Below the pieces are notes generated by a model, which was given only the letters and a program-made list of their open reading frames with translations, ran no database searches and had not been told where the DNA came from. A stretch of 64,000 bases of DNA from Lantana camara (Eukaryota > Streptophyta > Magnoliopsida > Lamiales > Verbenaceae): contig CM074864.1 in assembly GCA_037501455.1 (NCBI GenBank), positions 26,096,001 through 26,160,000 on the forward strand, written 5' to 3'. This document shows positions 47,107 to 57,585 of this stretch, piece by piece. Positions within the stretch are counted from its first letter, which is position 1. Every line of letters begins with the position of its first letter. Position numbers and translations under genes: made by a program.

Positions 47107-48304
47107 CATCGAGGGCCATGATGTCAGCTGGAGGGTTGAGTATCATTTCTGGAGGGCAAGATAATCCGTAGCGGAACAATACCCCTTCGTTCTTCACCAA
47201 TGTCTCCGCCTTAATCCACTTCTTTTCAGCCCTCATCTCGAGGGCTAACCCCATCGCCCAGTCCTCAAAATCCTTATTCCTCGTCCTTTCCCTAATTAAA
47301 GGACCCTTGCCATGAATCATCCATTGCCGATGAACTCCAAAAATCCCCCCGGGGGCTCCCACAAAGAAATACCTCTCTTTCCAATGCTCACCGTAGGAGG
47401 TTGATGGGGAGTCTATCATCTTAAAGCCTGATTTGGCCTGGGCGTAGTAAAATCCGTCTGTAGGCGACGAGCGTGGCGAGCGGGCTACTTGTATCAAGCT
47501 GTCAAAGTTGACTATCGAGGGTGCTTTGCCCAAGGCCCTCATCGTTATTATGAATGTGTTGATTAGGGCTATGCCGTTGGGTAGAATTTGTGAAGGGCAG
47601 AGCCCTAGATGATGATAAATGATGACGGCGTCGTGAGCGATGGGAAACCTCAGACCCCCAGCTAGAACTGCATCCCAATAGACCGTCATCATCCCTGGCG
47701 GTGGTCGATTGGCCCTCTCCCCTTCCTCAGGAAGTCGCATGGGAAATACGGCTTCATCCCAATATGCTTTCGCTCTCAACTCCTCCAAATCACCGAGGGT
47801 CAGAATACTCTCAATTTCATCCGGAGATCTGTCAGTCTGATGGCGGTTGTCTTACCTTACTCGAGTGGCAGGCTCCCTTCCTCTCCTGAAGTGCCTTCTG
47901 GAAGGTTCACCCTCAAATTGACGCCCGGATGGCCCTGCTTCGCCCTCGGGAGCCATCACAGCCACTGTGATCCTGTGATCCTGGGGCCTCACAGCACTAT
48001 TCAGCACCGGGAACGCTCTTTCTCCCGGCCTTTGCATCTCCATCACATTGTCCATCTCTTCGAAGAGATCGTTGACCCCCCCAGGAGCACGCTCGTTCAT
48101 CCCTTGAACGGCGGCGTCCACCTCTTCGTCTCCGGCACCGGCACCGGCCGGGATTAGGGCCACTGGGATCGCCATGGGAATCCCTTCACTGGGGGGTGCC
48201 CTGGCTATCGGAATTGCAGTTGGTACATTGCCATGAGGGGATGAACTCCCCACCGACATCTCATCTAATTCCTGTACGAATGCTTCAGCATTATGGTCTG
48301 CCAT
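47107..48304 (-). CDS. Antisense gene, exon 1: N-terminus and conserved domain
   Basis: Starts at ATG 48304 (MADHNAEAFVQELDEM) and runs to GAT-G at 47107. A TAA at 47854-47852 divides it into a 150-residue first part (Pro/Gly/Ala-rich, acidic) and a second part of about 250 codons in the same frame. The second part has RPPPGMMTVYWDAVLAGGLR, LGLCPSQILPNGIALINTF, and GEHWKERYFFVGAPGG, the pattern of the PF04195 family. The stop overlaps an AAG/GTAAGA splice-donor consensus, but no plausible acceptor leaves the conserved domain intact, so nonsense mutation is the simpler reading. Confidence 0.78.
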
Positions 48305-48306
48305 AT

Positions 48307-48471
48307 CTGGATTTTGGGCACTAAAGATGAAATCCTGTGCAAGAACTTAGGTGATGATAGAAGATTCTGGGACGGTTTCAGTGGCAGAAAAGGTCTTACA
48401 CTTAGCAAATCTCTCGCTTACAGCCTAAATCTAAGGTTAGTAGAAGAAATGAAAGCTTGCAGGTTCTTTAC
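48307..48471 (-). other. Possible 5' UTR intron of the antisense gene
   Basis: On the minus strand CTTCTAG/GTAAAG at 48471 and AATCCAG/AT at 48307 would remove 165 nt and leave the exon two bases before the ATG. Splice-site fit only; no other support. Confidence 0.4.
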
Positions 48472-48592
48472 CTAGAAGATTGAAGAAGAAGTTTGCCGGG
48501 ATTTGCAGAAAACGCAGACGTCTCTTGCCTTTTTCGAATTGCTATAGTGGAAGTTGAATGCGTGAAAAAGACTCCCAGATCCTGAAAATCCG

Positions 48593-48599
48593 TATTTAT
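48593..48599 (-). promoter_or_regulatory. Possible TATA box of the antisense gene
   Basis: ATAAATA on the minus strand in CTCCATAAATACGG, about 290 bp upstream of the ATG at 48304 and about 120 bp before the possible UTR donor. It is the best TATA match between the ATG and the 3' LTR. Confidence 0.45.
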
Positions 48600-48885
48600 G
48601 GAGGAGGATTTACACCATCAAAGGCTGAGGATTTCAAATGGCAATCATTTCCCGCCTAGGAAACCCCCCACTTTTGGTAACCGCCTCACGACTACCGGAG
48701 TCCACGCGCCCACGTTCCCACTTAGCATTGAATATGGACATGACACCATTTAATGCGTTGTCAGACTGTACCCGTTACAGAAGTCAAAAGGTCACATCCC
48801 TTGCTGAGGCCTGACCCTCGGATAATTCAAAATCCAAAGCCCTTCATGGCAAAATTCTACAGTACGCTCGAGCGATACTACAGAA

Positions 48886-48899
48886 TTTGGGGGGTAAAA
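48886..48899 (+). other. Polypurine tract of the Tat element
   Basis: TTTGGGGGGTAAAA directly before the TG of the 3' LTR at 48900; a G-run primer as expected for plus-strand synthesis. The covarying hairpin of the LARDs is not present here. Confidence 0.8.
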
Positions 48900-49754
48900 T
48901 GATGGGACTCAGAAACGCGCTCGTATCTCAGCCGTCCACGTGTCACCTTTAACGCGGTTGAAGATTATACGATCGGATTGAGAGATTCGTGGGCTAACCT
49001 AGCTCATCCGCTTACCAACTAGTTTGGGCCATCGGGCCTCGGCCGATTGTTCAAACAAGGGGCCCTGGCCGACAGGCTTGGCGCTCACATTTCAACCCTC
49101 GGGGGAATCCTTCTCAAGGAAACACCCACACGAGGGCCCATTCTTGATGCTCGGTATTTCGGCGCTCAAGGGTCGTCTATCGTGGGGAGGCCATCCATAC
49201 ACTCTTCGAGCGTCACCAACGCCCGTGCATGGCCATGCCCCGCTGCGTTGGATCCGAACCTCGGCAGAGAGAATCTTAGGCCCATCCCCCGCGTCACCCT
49301 CGCCAACGACTTCTGACACAAAGGTAGTGCGCACTACGCATCTGACACGCCGCCTCCTTTTCAGAAACGTCCTTCTCATACCTTCACGGGCCGCCACGTG
49401 TTAGGGCAACACAGGTTTGGGACCACACGGTCAATTTACCCTTCTACCCTCACCCCTAACATATAAATAGGGAGAACTCATGCACTCTCCCTTAAGTCAT
49501 TCTCTGCATACACAATACATACATTTTTCTGGGCATTCTTCCTCCATTTCACTGGATCTTCCCAAGCTCCTGATCCCGTCACCATAGCTGCACCTACTCT
49601 ACATTTGCACTCTTGGTGTTATCCTAGCTGGAAGAACCCATGCTCAAAAGGAAACCCAGATCCTGAGGCCTTCCCGCCTGTGATGGTCTTCCCTTTCACA
49701 AACAAATCTTAAAGTGATTGTTGCATTTAGGAAACTCACATTCCTGCACCATCA
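48900..49754 (+). mobile_element. Tat element, 3' LTR
   Basis: 855 bp, about 11 mismatches to the 5' LTR and no indel seen. It ends CCATCA and is followed by the duplicated cacat. Confidence 0.96.
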
Positions 49755-50271
49755 CACATTATAATCCTAATTAGAACATTACAGTTGAAATTTAGAATTT
49801 AATTTAACAATGTAGGTTATATTTTGAAAATAATTCACAATACGATTTTTGGAAAATTCGGATAAAATCTTTATTTAAAAATTCCAAAACTAATTTTATA
49901 ATTATTTTAATAATATTTTCGAAATATTCAGCTTATGGGTTGACCAAAAAGTCAAAATTACTATTTAAAACATTTACTATTCAATTTCTTATGAATTAAA
50001 CACTTTGTAACATAAAATCAATCTCTCTTACACACACACTAGCACACGGTCCACACATTGTTCCAAGAACATTAAGAACATATTCTTAAGTCTATTTGAA
50101 TATTCAAAGGAGGTGTGTAACATACTTGATCATATTCATATTTGTAACATAGAATTTGAAACATAATATAGCAAAATATATAAATTCACTATGAAAAATA
50201 ATTCTAAATAAATTGTTCTAGGCATGAATTTAATCAACCATGATCATGAATATTTAAATCCATGAATGTAC

Positions 50272-51085
50272 TGATGGGGTCAAAATACGATCGTCCCACG
50301 TTAGGACACGTGGCACCACCGAGATGATGACATCTGTCTCCCCAAGGTTGCACCCATTAGTGCACGAGCGCTAAGCCCAACGAGCGCAATCCTTCTTCAG
50401 GAGTTAAGCCCAACGAGCGCTGTCACTCTCACGAGCGCCATTCATACTGTATGATTGGCACGTCCACGTGCCAAGGGAGCCCTCTTCGAGCGTCACACTC
50501 CCTCAGAGTGGCCTTCCCTTCTGGCTCATTACTTGAACTGGAGCCTTCATCCCCCCCAGCGGATATCTTGGCCTCCGATACTCTGGGTTGTCACGAGCGT
50601 GCTCTTAAGCCCTCGTTACCAACCACCCAAACGGCTCTTTGACACATCGTACATGCCCGCGCACCTGCCACTGTTGCCAGCACCAACTTTTAGCCACTTT
50701 TGCAGAAGATTCCTCCTAGGTTTCTCTCTCATGGCGCCACGTGTTAGGGCAACATTTGGCCAGGACCACATGGGGTAAATGACCAAAGGGTCCCTGACCC
50801 TCACCTATAAATAGATAAAGTCATCTTCTACATGGTAAGTAATCTTCATCTCTGGAACTATTACTGAACCAACGTTTCCTCCTTCATACCTTGAACTGAC
50901 TTGAGCATCGGAGAGCCAAACTGGGTATCACCCCCGGTTTCCCCAGCTTGGCCTTCTGACTTTTATTGTGCTTGTCCCAACAGGTAGAACCCCCTTTATC
51001 TTCTCCGGCGAGTCTCCGGTGGTTTCCCCCACAAAAACAAATCGTAAAGTGATTGGATTCGGATCCTCCTATTCGGAACCCATCA
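50272..51085 (+). mobile_element. Solo LTR K (814 bp) of a related Tat family
   Basis: Starts TGATGGGG and ends CCCATCA with a perfect tgtac duplication (50267-50271 and 51086-51090). It shares with the Tat LTR above the CCACGTGTTAGGGCAACA block, the TATAAATA promoter (50806-50813) and an ACAAATC-TAAAGTGATTG block near the end; the rest is much diverged, so it is a sister family. ACGAGCGC occurs four times between about 50363 and 50440. Confidence 0.88.
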
Positions 51086-52123
51086 TGTACTATATCATAT
51101 CATAAATCATGCATTTAATTAAATATAATTCATGAAAATGTAACATATTATATCTAATCATGAAATATTAATTCATAAAACATAAATTCACATTAAAGCA
51201 TAAATTAACTAAGCATGAATTAAAACATATTAACTATACCAATTATACTATATTAACTAACCATGAATTAAAGCAAGAATTTAAAGCATAAAATAAAAAC
51301 TTACCTTGGGAGAGGGAGAGAGTGGCGTGAGGGAGAGAGAGGGAAATGGAGGGATTTTGATGCTTTAAATGTGAGGTATGAGGGGGTATTTATAGGTATT
51401 AAATTGGGACCTAAAGGGAATTATAATTTTGTGTAGGAAATATGGACAATTCTTGATCATAAAAGTGTAGAAATCTTATGGTAAAAAAAGTGGAGAAATT
51501 AGGATCTCAAAAGTGTGACAATTTTGTAGGAAAAATATGGACAATTCTTCTCCCTACACCTAGCTTTCTATGATGTCATCCATGATGTCATGGATGATGT
51601 CATAATTAGATATAAAATAATACAAAAATAATTTAAGGGTCTAGAGACAAGAGCTTGAAGTAATGAAAATAGTAAAAGAACGAGTTTAAAACGAGCTTTG
51701 GAATAATTATAAACACTTTACGTTTAAGCGTTTAAAGTTAAAGTAGTAAAGGTTTTAAATTAGGAAAAATATGATAAAATACATAAAATGAAGCTAGGAT
51801 GACAATTAATTTCCGAGAAAGTGATCATGATTCATAAAATAATTCGAGGATTATTTTGAGTATAATATCGAATAGGAAAAGTGTTTGAATACGAAATACT
51901 TTAAAGTTAGGGTTTTCGGACGATTTCGAATGCTACAGGAGTTTGGATGAGACTTAGGGTACGGGAATGATATCAAAATTCATAAAATTTTGTAAAGATT
52001 CATTTGAGCCCAATATTGGATAGGTAAAGGTGGGTTGGAAAATTTCGACGTTTAGGAATGAATAGTGACTACGGACTTTAGAAGGAATTCTTCTTGGCCC
52101 GAAATCCGGGATGTTACATGAAG

Positions 52124-53514
52124 ATATCTTACTCATTGAAAGTATTTTTAGTTGGAAATTCACCGGACTCTTGGAATATGGATTCGAGCTCAACTAATCA
52201 TATCTGCAATTCGTTGCGAAGATTCAAACTAACCAGAAAGTTTGAAAAACGGCTAACATGCAACTACTGCTCCAGGATAATACAAGTGTAATTGTATTAG
52301 CAGTAGGAACTGTAGTATTGTTTTTTGGCAATAGGGTTTTATAATACACTTGCCGTATAAACAGAAATTTAATTTATGTGAGTCATTTGATAACTAATGG
52401 TTTAACTGTTTGTTTTGAACAAAAGTTTACCGCTAAGTAAAATAAAAGGTTTATTTGCTCTAGCACAATAAAAGATGGTCTTTTATACCTCAATGAAAAC
52501 CCTAATTTAAGTTTAACATTAAGAAGCTTGACTTACCATCTAAGAGGGAAAACTTCTACGTGGCACCTATCTATTGGTCAATTGAATCTGAATAGGATCC
52601 AAAGACTGATTGTTGAGTCTTATTGACTTGAACATAGTGTCAATCTGCGAATCCTATTTAGAAAGTTATAATGACCAAGAAGCCTGTTTTTTAGACAAAA
52701 GGTATTTAAGCCATGAAGTTTCTTGTGCCAGATCATATGGATATGTGATCCTATAAGTGTTCAAGCAAGAGATAGATTTAGGTACTTCATCATTCATTTG
52801 AACGATTACTCTAGATACATATATGTTTATTTGATGAGACTTAAGTCTGTATTTTTAAAGAGTTCAAAGAATAAAAGACTGAAGTCAAAGAGTTAAATTA
52901 GAAAAACATCTCAAGGCACTTCGATTAGATCGAAGTAGTGATAAGTATCTATGTTCAGGGTTAAATAGAATTTCTCAAATGAGATTAGATCTCAACTATC
53001 TGTATGAGATACGTCTTAGCAAGGATGTATTGCAGAAAGGAGAAATAGAACCCTGATAATGATGGTTAGATTCATGAAGAGTCATGCTACCCTATGAAGT
53101 TCGTTTTGGGGTCTTGCGTTCAAAACGACAATGCACACTAAACCTAGTTCTATCTAAGTCAGTTCCTAATACACTGATGGATTTGTAGCTGGGGTGAAAA
53201 CCCTGTATCTCTTATCTTCGGATTTGAGGTAGCCTGGTCCACGAGTTAAGGATGAATCCTGATAAGTTAAAATAAAGAACAAAGGTTTACTCATTCTAAG
53301 GTTATCCTAGAAGAACGAGAGGTGGTATATTTTGTAATTTGAGAAATCACAAAAGATGTTCGTGAATATTTCAAGCATAATTACATAGATAACCACAAAG
53401 GGTGGAAGCAAAGTAGTGTTAAAAGAAATAACAATATTAGATACCAATTTCCAGAAACCCATGATAACTAAAAATGTATTAGATACACGTGATGTACCAA
53501 ATACAACATGTGCT
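52124..53514 (+). pseudogene. Copia element G, decayed protease-integrase
   Basis: Continues gag of G after solo LTR J. It shows a protease remnant SWNMDSSSTNHICNSL at 52169-52216 (DSGAT has become DSSST), NRNLIYVSHLITNGLTVCF-like and KDGLLYLNENP-like pre-integrase segments (52350-52500), an integrase core remnant FRYFIIHLNDYSRYIYVYLM near 52778-52837 with Asn where the family has Asp, and later LEKHLKALR, LNLVLSKSVPNTLMDL and a PDKL...TKVY segment up to about 53330. Stops and frameshifts are frequent. RT is absent because LARD F begins at 53515. Confidence 0.75.
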
Positions 53515-56500
53515 GTGACGCCCCATTTTCTCGAAGGGCGTCCTTACGACATCAACAAGTAAGTCTCTACACTTATATGTGTTTAATTTAAGAGTTTTTG
53601 AATTATGTTATTTAATGTAAATTCAATTTAATATGTGTTCATTCGAATTATTCTAAGATTAATTGCCAACTTGATTAATTACGTGCATATTTAACCCTAA
53701 CCTTCTAATTTGATTTAATTCAAGTCAAGTTGATTTTAAATCCATCATGTTACTTAACTTGTTTAATTTCGGTTTACTTGAATTCCTTGAGATTAATTGT
53801 CAATTATGTGTTTACGAAATGTCGTTAAATTGTACGAAAGGTTTCTAAAATTAAATTGAATTAAACTCTAATTGGTAAATCTATCTCTTTCATTTTAATT
53901 TGTAAAATTAATTCGGAGCTTGAATGTTTATTCGTAACTTTACCAATTTTATTTACGATTATTTGTACGCGATATTTCTCTTTGTTACGCGATAAGGATA
54001 CCCGGTTGTATATAGCTTGTGCATAAGACACATTTCTCCCAATCCCTTTTCTCTCTCTCTCTCTCTCCTCTCCCACTCTCTCTCTCCCGCGGGTCACTAT
54101 GCGGGGCTTCGGTTACGAGCCCAAAACTCGATCGTTTCTCGACGGAATTCAACAAACGAATAGTCCATTTCGATTATCTCGGCGAGAACGACGTAAGAGT
54201 ACCAATTTCATGGCCTAATGACGAACAATGGTGGAGTTATGGCCGGATTTCAGTAGCAGCGGCGGAGCTGTCAGACCGCCGCCACTTCGCCGGCGTTTCG
54301 TGGCATTTTCCGGCCACTTCCTTGGTACACGCACCGAAGACCCAGCAAGAGGACTTCGCGGCGCAGTGGTTGAGGTCGGAGGTTCGGCCATCGGAGTAGA
54401 GACGGCGCCGCATGCGCCGCCCAAAGCTCGCGGCGGCGGCGCGAGTTACTGTAGCAGCGGCAGCAGAAACTTCGACGGCCAACGGGGGCCTTTTCCGGCC
54501 ATCTTTTAGTCTCGGGATCTTCACGAAAGTTGTTCGGAACGATGAGAACTAGTGACCTGTGATCAGGCGACTCCAGATTCGGTGGTTTGGTGGTGGATCG
54601 GCGGCGGCAAAGTGGCGGTGCAACGGCAGCACTAGCTCCGAGGATTTTTCCGGAAAGCTACCTTAGGGCTTTCTAAGAGCTCGTCATGGGTAAGACAACG
54701 CCCCTTTCGGATCGCATTTTGGTTCACCGGTTTGGAAGTAATTTGAGTTTGAAGATTTAGGGTTTTCGTGTCCTTAGATTTCAGATCTAGGACAATCGGC
54801 TTGGAATTTCCAGAAATTGATCGAGGATTCGGAACGGGCACGAAGACTCCATTCAGGACTGATTTTTCGGGATTTTTCCGGCGACTTTTGACGGCGGCCC
54901 GGTGGCGGCCCGGCGACTTTCCGGAGGCTCCGGTGGCGGCACTCCGGCGACTTTCGGACAGAATGTTCGTCTCGTTGTGGTGATTTCAACGCCACTTTCC
55001 GTTCGTTAATCGGACACTCGATCTATTTATTACGAATTATTTTACATAATTGTGATTATTTGAATTAATTGTTTTAAGTGCAAATAAATTGGTTATTGTT
55101 GGTTTGTTGATCGAGATGTCTTCCAATCATATTCGAAAACATGTATTGAATGGATTGTGATATGCATGAATGTTTCGATTTACAATTTGAATCCCGATGT
55201 GATGAATTTGTGCTATGTGTTTAGATATGAAGGGGTGTTAGTGTAATATTTAGAAACTAATCTTTTATGTGACTAAATGAACTTGAATGATATTTTAGAA
55301 GAACGAAAATGTTGTGATTTCTCTATATGAATTTGAGACGTTCTCAATGTTATGTTTATTGTAAATTGTGTTTCAAATATAAATTTAGATACATGAAAGA
55401 TGCTTGAACAACTTGAGACTTGATGCATGATAGGAGTTAGAATTGTAATATCTTGATTTACTCTTACTACTTGAAAATGGTATATTATGAATTATGATAA
55501 ATTGATAATTGTAATGCTTGTAAGTAATTAATTCCTAGTTGAATAATTGTATAAACACTTTAAATGAACAATTATGCTTAGTAATCAACTAAGGGGATGT
55601 AGGTGTAATAATTCTAAACTTTTATAAATAACTTAGGGGATGTAAGTGTAATATTTATGAAACTATGTATGTGACTTGAGCTTGTGTACCAAACATGTTG
55701 TGAAGTTGTAAAGTATGATCTTAAGTGAATTAAATGCACTCTTTATTTGTATCAAGCATGCAATCTATGTACAACAACCTTGTATGTTTATATGATCAAG
55801 TTGCTCTTACTTATGCACTTCTTGATGCTTAATTCTAATATTATAATTGAACCCTGTGACATTGGATGATTTAATATGCATTTCGTGAATACGTTGACTT
55901 CCTAAATTGATCTTGCATCTTTGGATATGGAATTGCATGATGGTTGCTTGTAAATATGATCTTGTTGAGCATTGATATGCCTTGATTGACCACGACACCT
56001 TATCCAAGCACAACATGAACACTTATGCATAACCACGATCATGTTGAGCAATGCCATGCGTCTTGTTTGGTTCATATAGAGTCTAAGTCTGGGCTTCTGT
56101 ATGTCTTATCACAGAGTTTGGTGGTGCCGGTGGGCCCGAGGTTTAGAGTGTTTGGCCCTTCACACTCTCAGACTCTACTTTCACGAGGTGAGGTTTAGGA
56201 TTTTGTATAGTTACGCGACCTATGGCCTTTACATGTTTATTTCTACCCTTGCATGCGAGTATACTCTATTATAGATATGTATGTGCTGAATATGATATGT
56301 TGATGATCTTGTGTGAGTCCTGCGTGGATGGAGGTCATGAGGCTTAAAGTTCCATCGCGTAGGAAGGGTGTAAATATAAAACCAATTTTTGAGGCATATG
56401 TAAGCTATTTTGAAAAACAGTTGTGTTCTAATTCTGTAGCGAGTTTGCCATGAAAGATTGGCGTATATTATGATCTGTTCTGTTGTGGATCCCAGGAGCT

Positions 56501-57565
56501 GCGGGTAATGGGTCCCCCGGGACGGTTAGGGCCGTCGGGTTATTTACCCATTGCGTAGTTCCATTTGAGATATTATTGCGCGACCTTAGGGTGATGAGGG
56601 AGGCATGATATCTTGAGCCTTCGGCTAAGGCCGGGGATGACTCTTGTGGGTTCGCTACCCTCTTGAGATCGAGTCTATTTTTAGACGGTGTTATTATAGA
56701 TGGTTTTGGGGACTGTACATCCCCTCCATCATTGGTGTAGCGGTTGGATTGATTGTGATTTATGTTCTGAGGAGTAAATGTGGGAAGCTCGTACTCGCCG
56801 AGCAGTTGATTATGTTATGTTATGGGATTATGAATCGGGATAGAGTCTTTCTGGAAAATGGTTTCTAAACTTATATCTATATCTTATTCGTGTTCTTTCA
56901 AAACGTTTTGGTATGTAACACTTATCCCCGGCTCATGAGTCCATCCTTTTTATTCTGTGCTATGCTCCTTATATATATATATTGTGGGTGTGCGTTAGCC
57001 CCCTCACTCGGTCAAGTTGACTGACCCCTCATTCACACTTTTAGTTGCAGGTTTTTGGCGTTTGCTAGGCGGAAGTGAGTCATTTGAGTTGCTCTTCGTC
57101 GGTCTAGTCTTTCTATTTGCATTTGTCTTTTCATACACTTTACTTATGCTTTGACTCGTAGACTTGAGATTATACTTTACTATTCGGTAGCCTTGCGTGG
57201 CACTCTCATTCGGCCCCTTGTGGAACTTGATGATTATTACTTTATGTTAATATTCGGGACTAGGGATTTATGCTAGTTGAACCCGTCACTTATTATGTTT
57301 GTTGATCTATTATTCGGGATTAGGTATCTATGCTAGTTGAACCCGTCACCTGCTTTGCATGTTTTGTTTTAAATGCTTCCGCTATCTTTTGTTATTGGTT
57401 TTAATTGCTTCCGCACTCTGAGTTTGTCGAGTTAGATCCGCTTGGCCTAGTGTGTGAGTTGTCTCCTGTTCGCTATGATTCGGATTCGGGCATGGGCTTT
57501 CTATTTCATGACCGGGTCGGGGTCCTAGTACGGGGGATGTGGCATCCTCCGTTTGGGGTGTTACA
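53515..57565 (+). mobile_element. LARD F, 5' LTR (4.05 kb)
   Basis: TGTGACGCCCC...GGGTGTTACA. Promoter-like part: TATATAGC near 54010, then a CT-rich run (54048-54090). A GC-rich stretch follows, rich in GGCGG and CCGGCG (54230-54990). Later parts follow the common module order: GCCATGCGTCTTGTTTGGTTC near 56056, a GC-rich island at 56483-56640, a GCAGGTTTTTGGCG block near 57047, and the terminal block. Confidence 0.9.
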
Positions 57566-57573
57566 TCCTTAAG

Positions 57574-57585
57574 TGGTATCAGAGC
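57574..57585 (+). other. Primer binding site of LARD F (initiator Met tRNA)
   Basis: TGGTATCAGAGC after an 8-nt spacer tccttaag, exactly as in C. Confidence 0.92.

Larger units (their letters stand above)
45428..48304 (-). pseudogene. Antisense spliced gene of the Tat element (putative gypsy type transposon domain)
   Basis: Three coding blocks on the minus strand join in one frame: 48304-47107, 46982-46318 and 46237-45428 (2673 bp, 891 codons with stop). Introns 47106-46983 (124 nt, GTTAGA...CCTCGCAG) and 46317-46238 (80 nt, GTAAGT...TTCCCAG) have consensus ends and keep phase. The order is: an acidic/proline-rich N-terminus; a globular domain resembling Pfam 'putative gypsy type transposon' (PF04195); an Arg/Gly-rich and Ser-rich linker; and a coiled coil with acidic tail. 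Tat elements are known to carry antisense reading frames here; function is unknown. Two in-frame TAA codons (47854-47852, 46884-46882) break this copy. The assembly is from splice signals and frame only, without transcript data. Confidence 0.8.
37031..49754 (+). mobile_element. Ty3/gypsy Tat-lineage retrotransposon, near-complete (12.7 kb)
   Basis: The 855-bp LTRs (37031-37885 and 48900-49754) start TGATGG and end CCATCA, with a perfect cacat duplication. The interior holds a primer site, gag-pol on the plus strand and an antisense gene between pol and the 3' LTR. An archaeal-type RNase H after the RT-linked RNase H, a CHHC gag knuckle and an antisense reading frame together mark the Tat lineage (relatives include Retand and Grande). 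By eye the LTRs differ at about 11 sites (98.7% identity), which at 1e-8 changes per site per year would be roughly 0.6 million years; the rate is an assumption. It sits inside solo LTR J. Confidence 0.96.
35559..52118 (-). mobile_element. Solo LTR J (about 3.0 kb), interrupted by the Tat element and LTR K
   Basis: The pieces 35559-37030, 49760-50271 and 51091-52118 form one LTR. On the minus strand it runs TGTAACATCCCGG... to ...GGAGGCGCTACA. The flanking duplication tgaag is perfect (35554-35558 and 52119-52123) and copia G is continuous across it. A GC-rich island at about 36290-36500 corresponds to the islands of the other LARD LTRs. No coding. Orientation is taken from the TGTAACATCCCGG start and the island order. 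Confidence 0.82.

Noticed and set aside
54019..54399. A 126-residue frame in the F LTR, and others in the GC-rich stretch
   Set aside because: Not preserved in the second LTR (60480-60960) because of indels; GC-rich DNA gives chance open frames.
56644..56868. A 74-residue frame identical at 63108-63332
   Set aside because: Identity follows from recent LTR duplication; one hydrophobic stretch but no other support for a gene.
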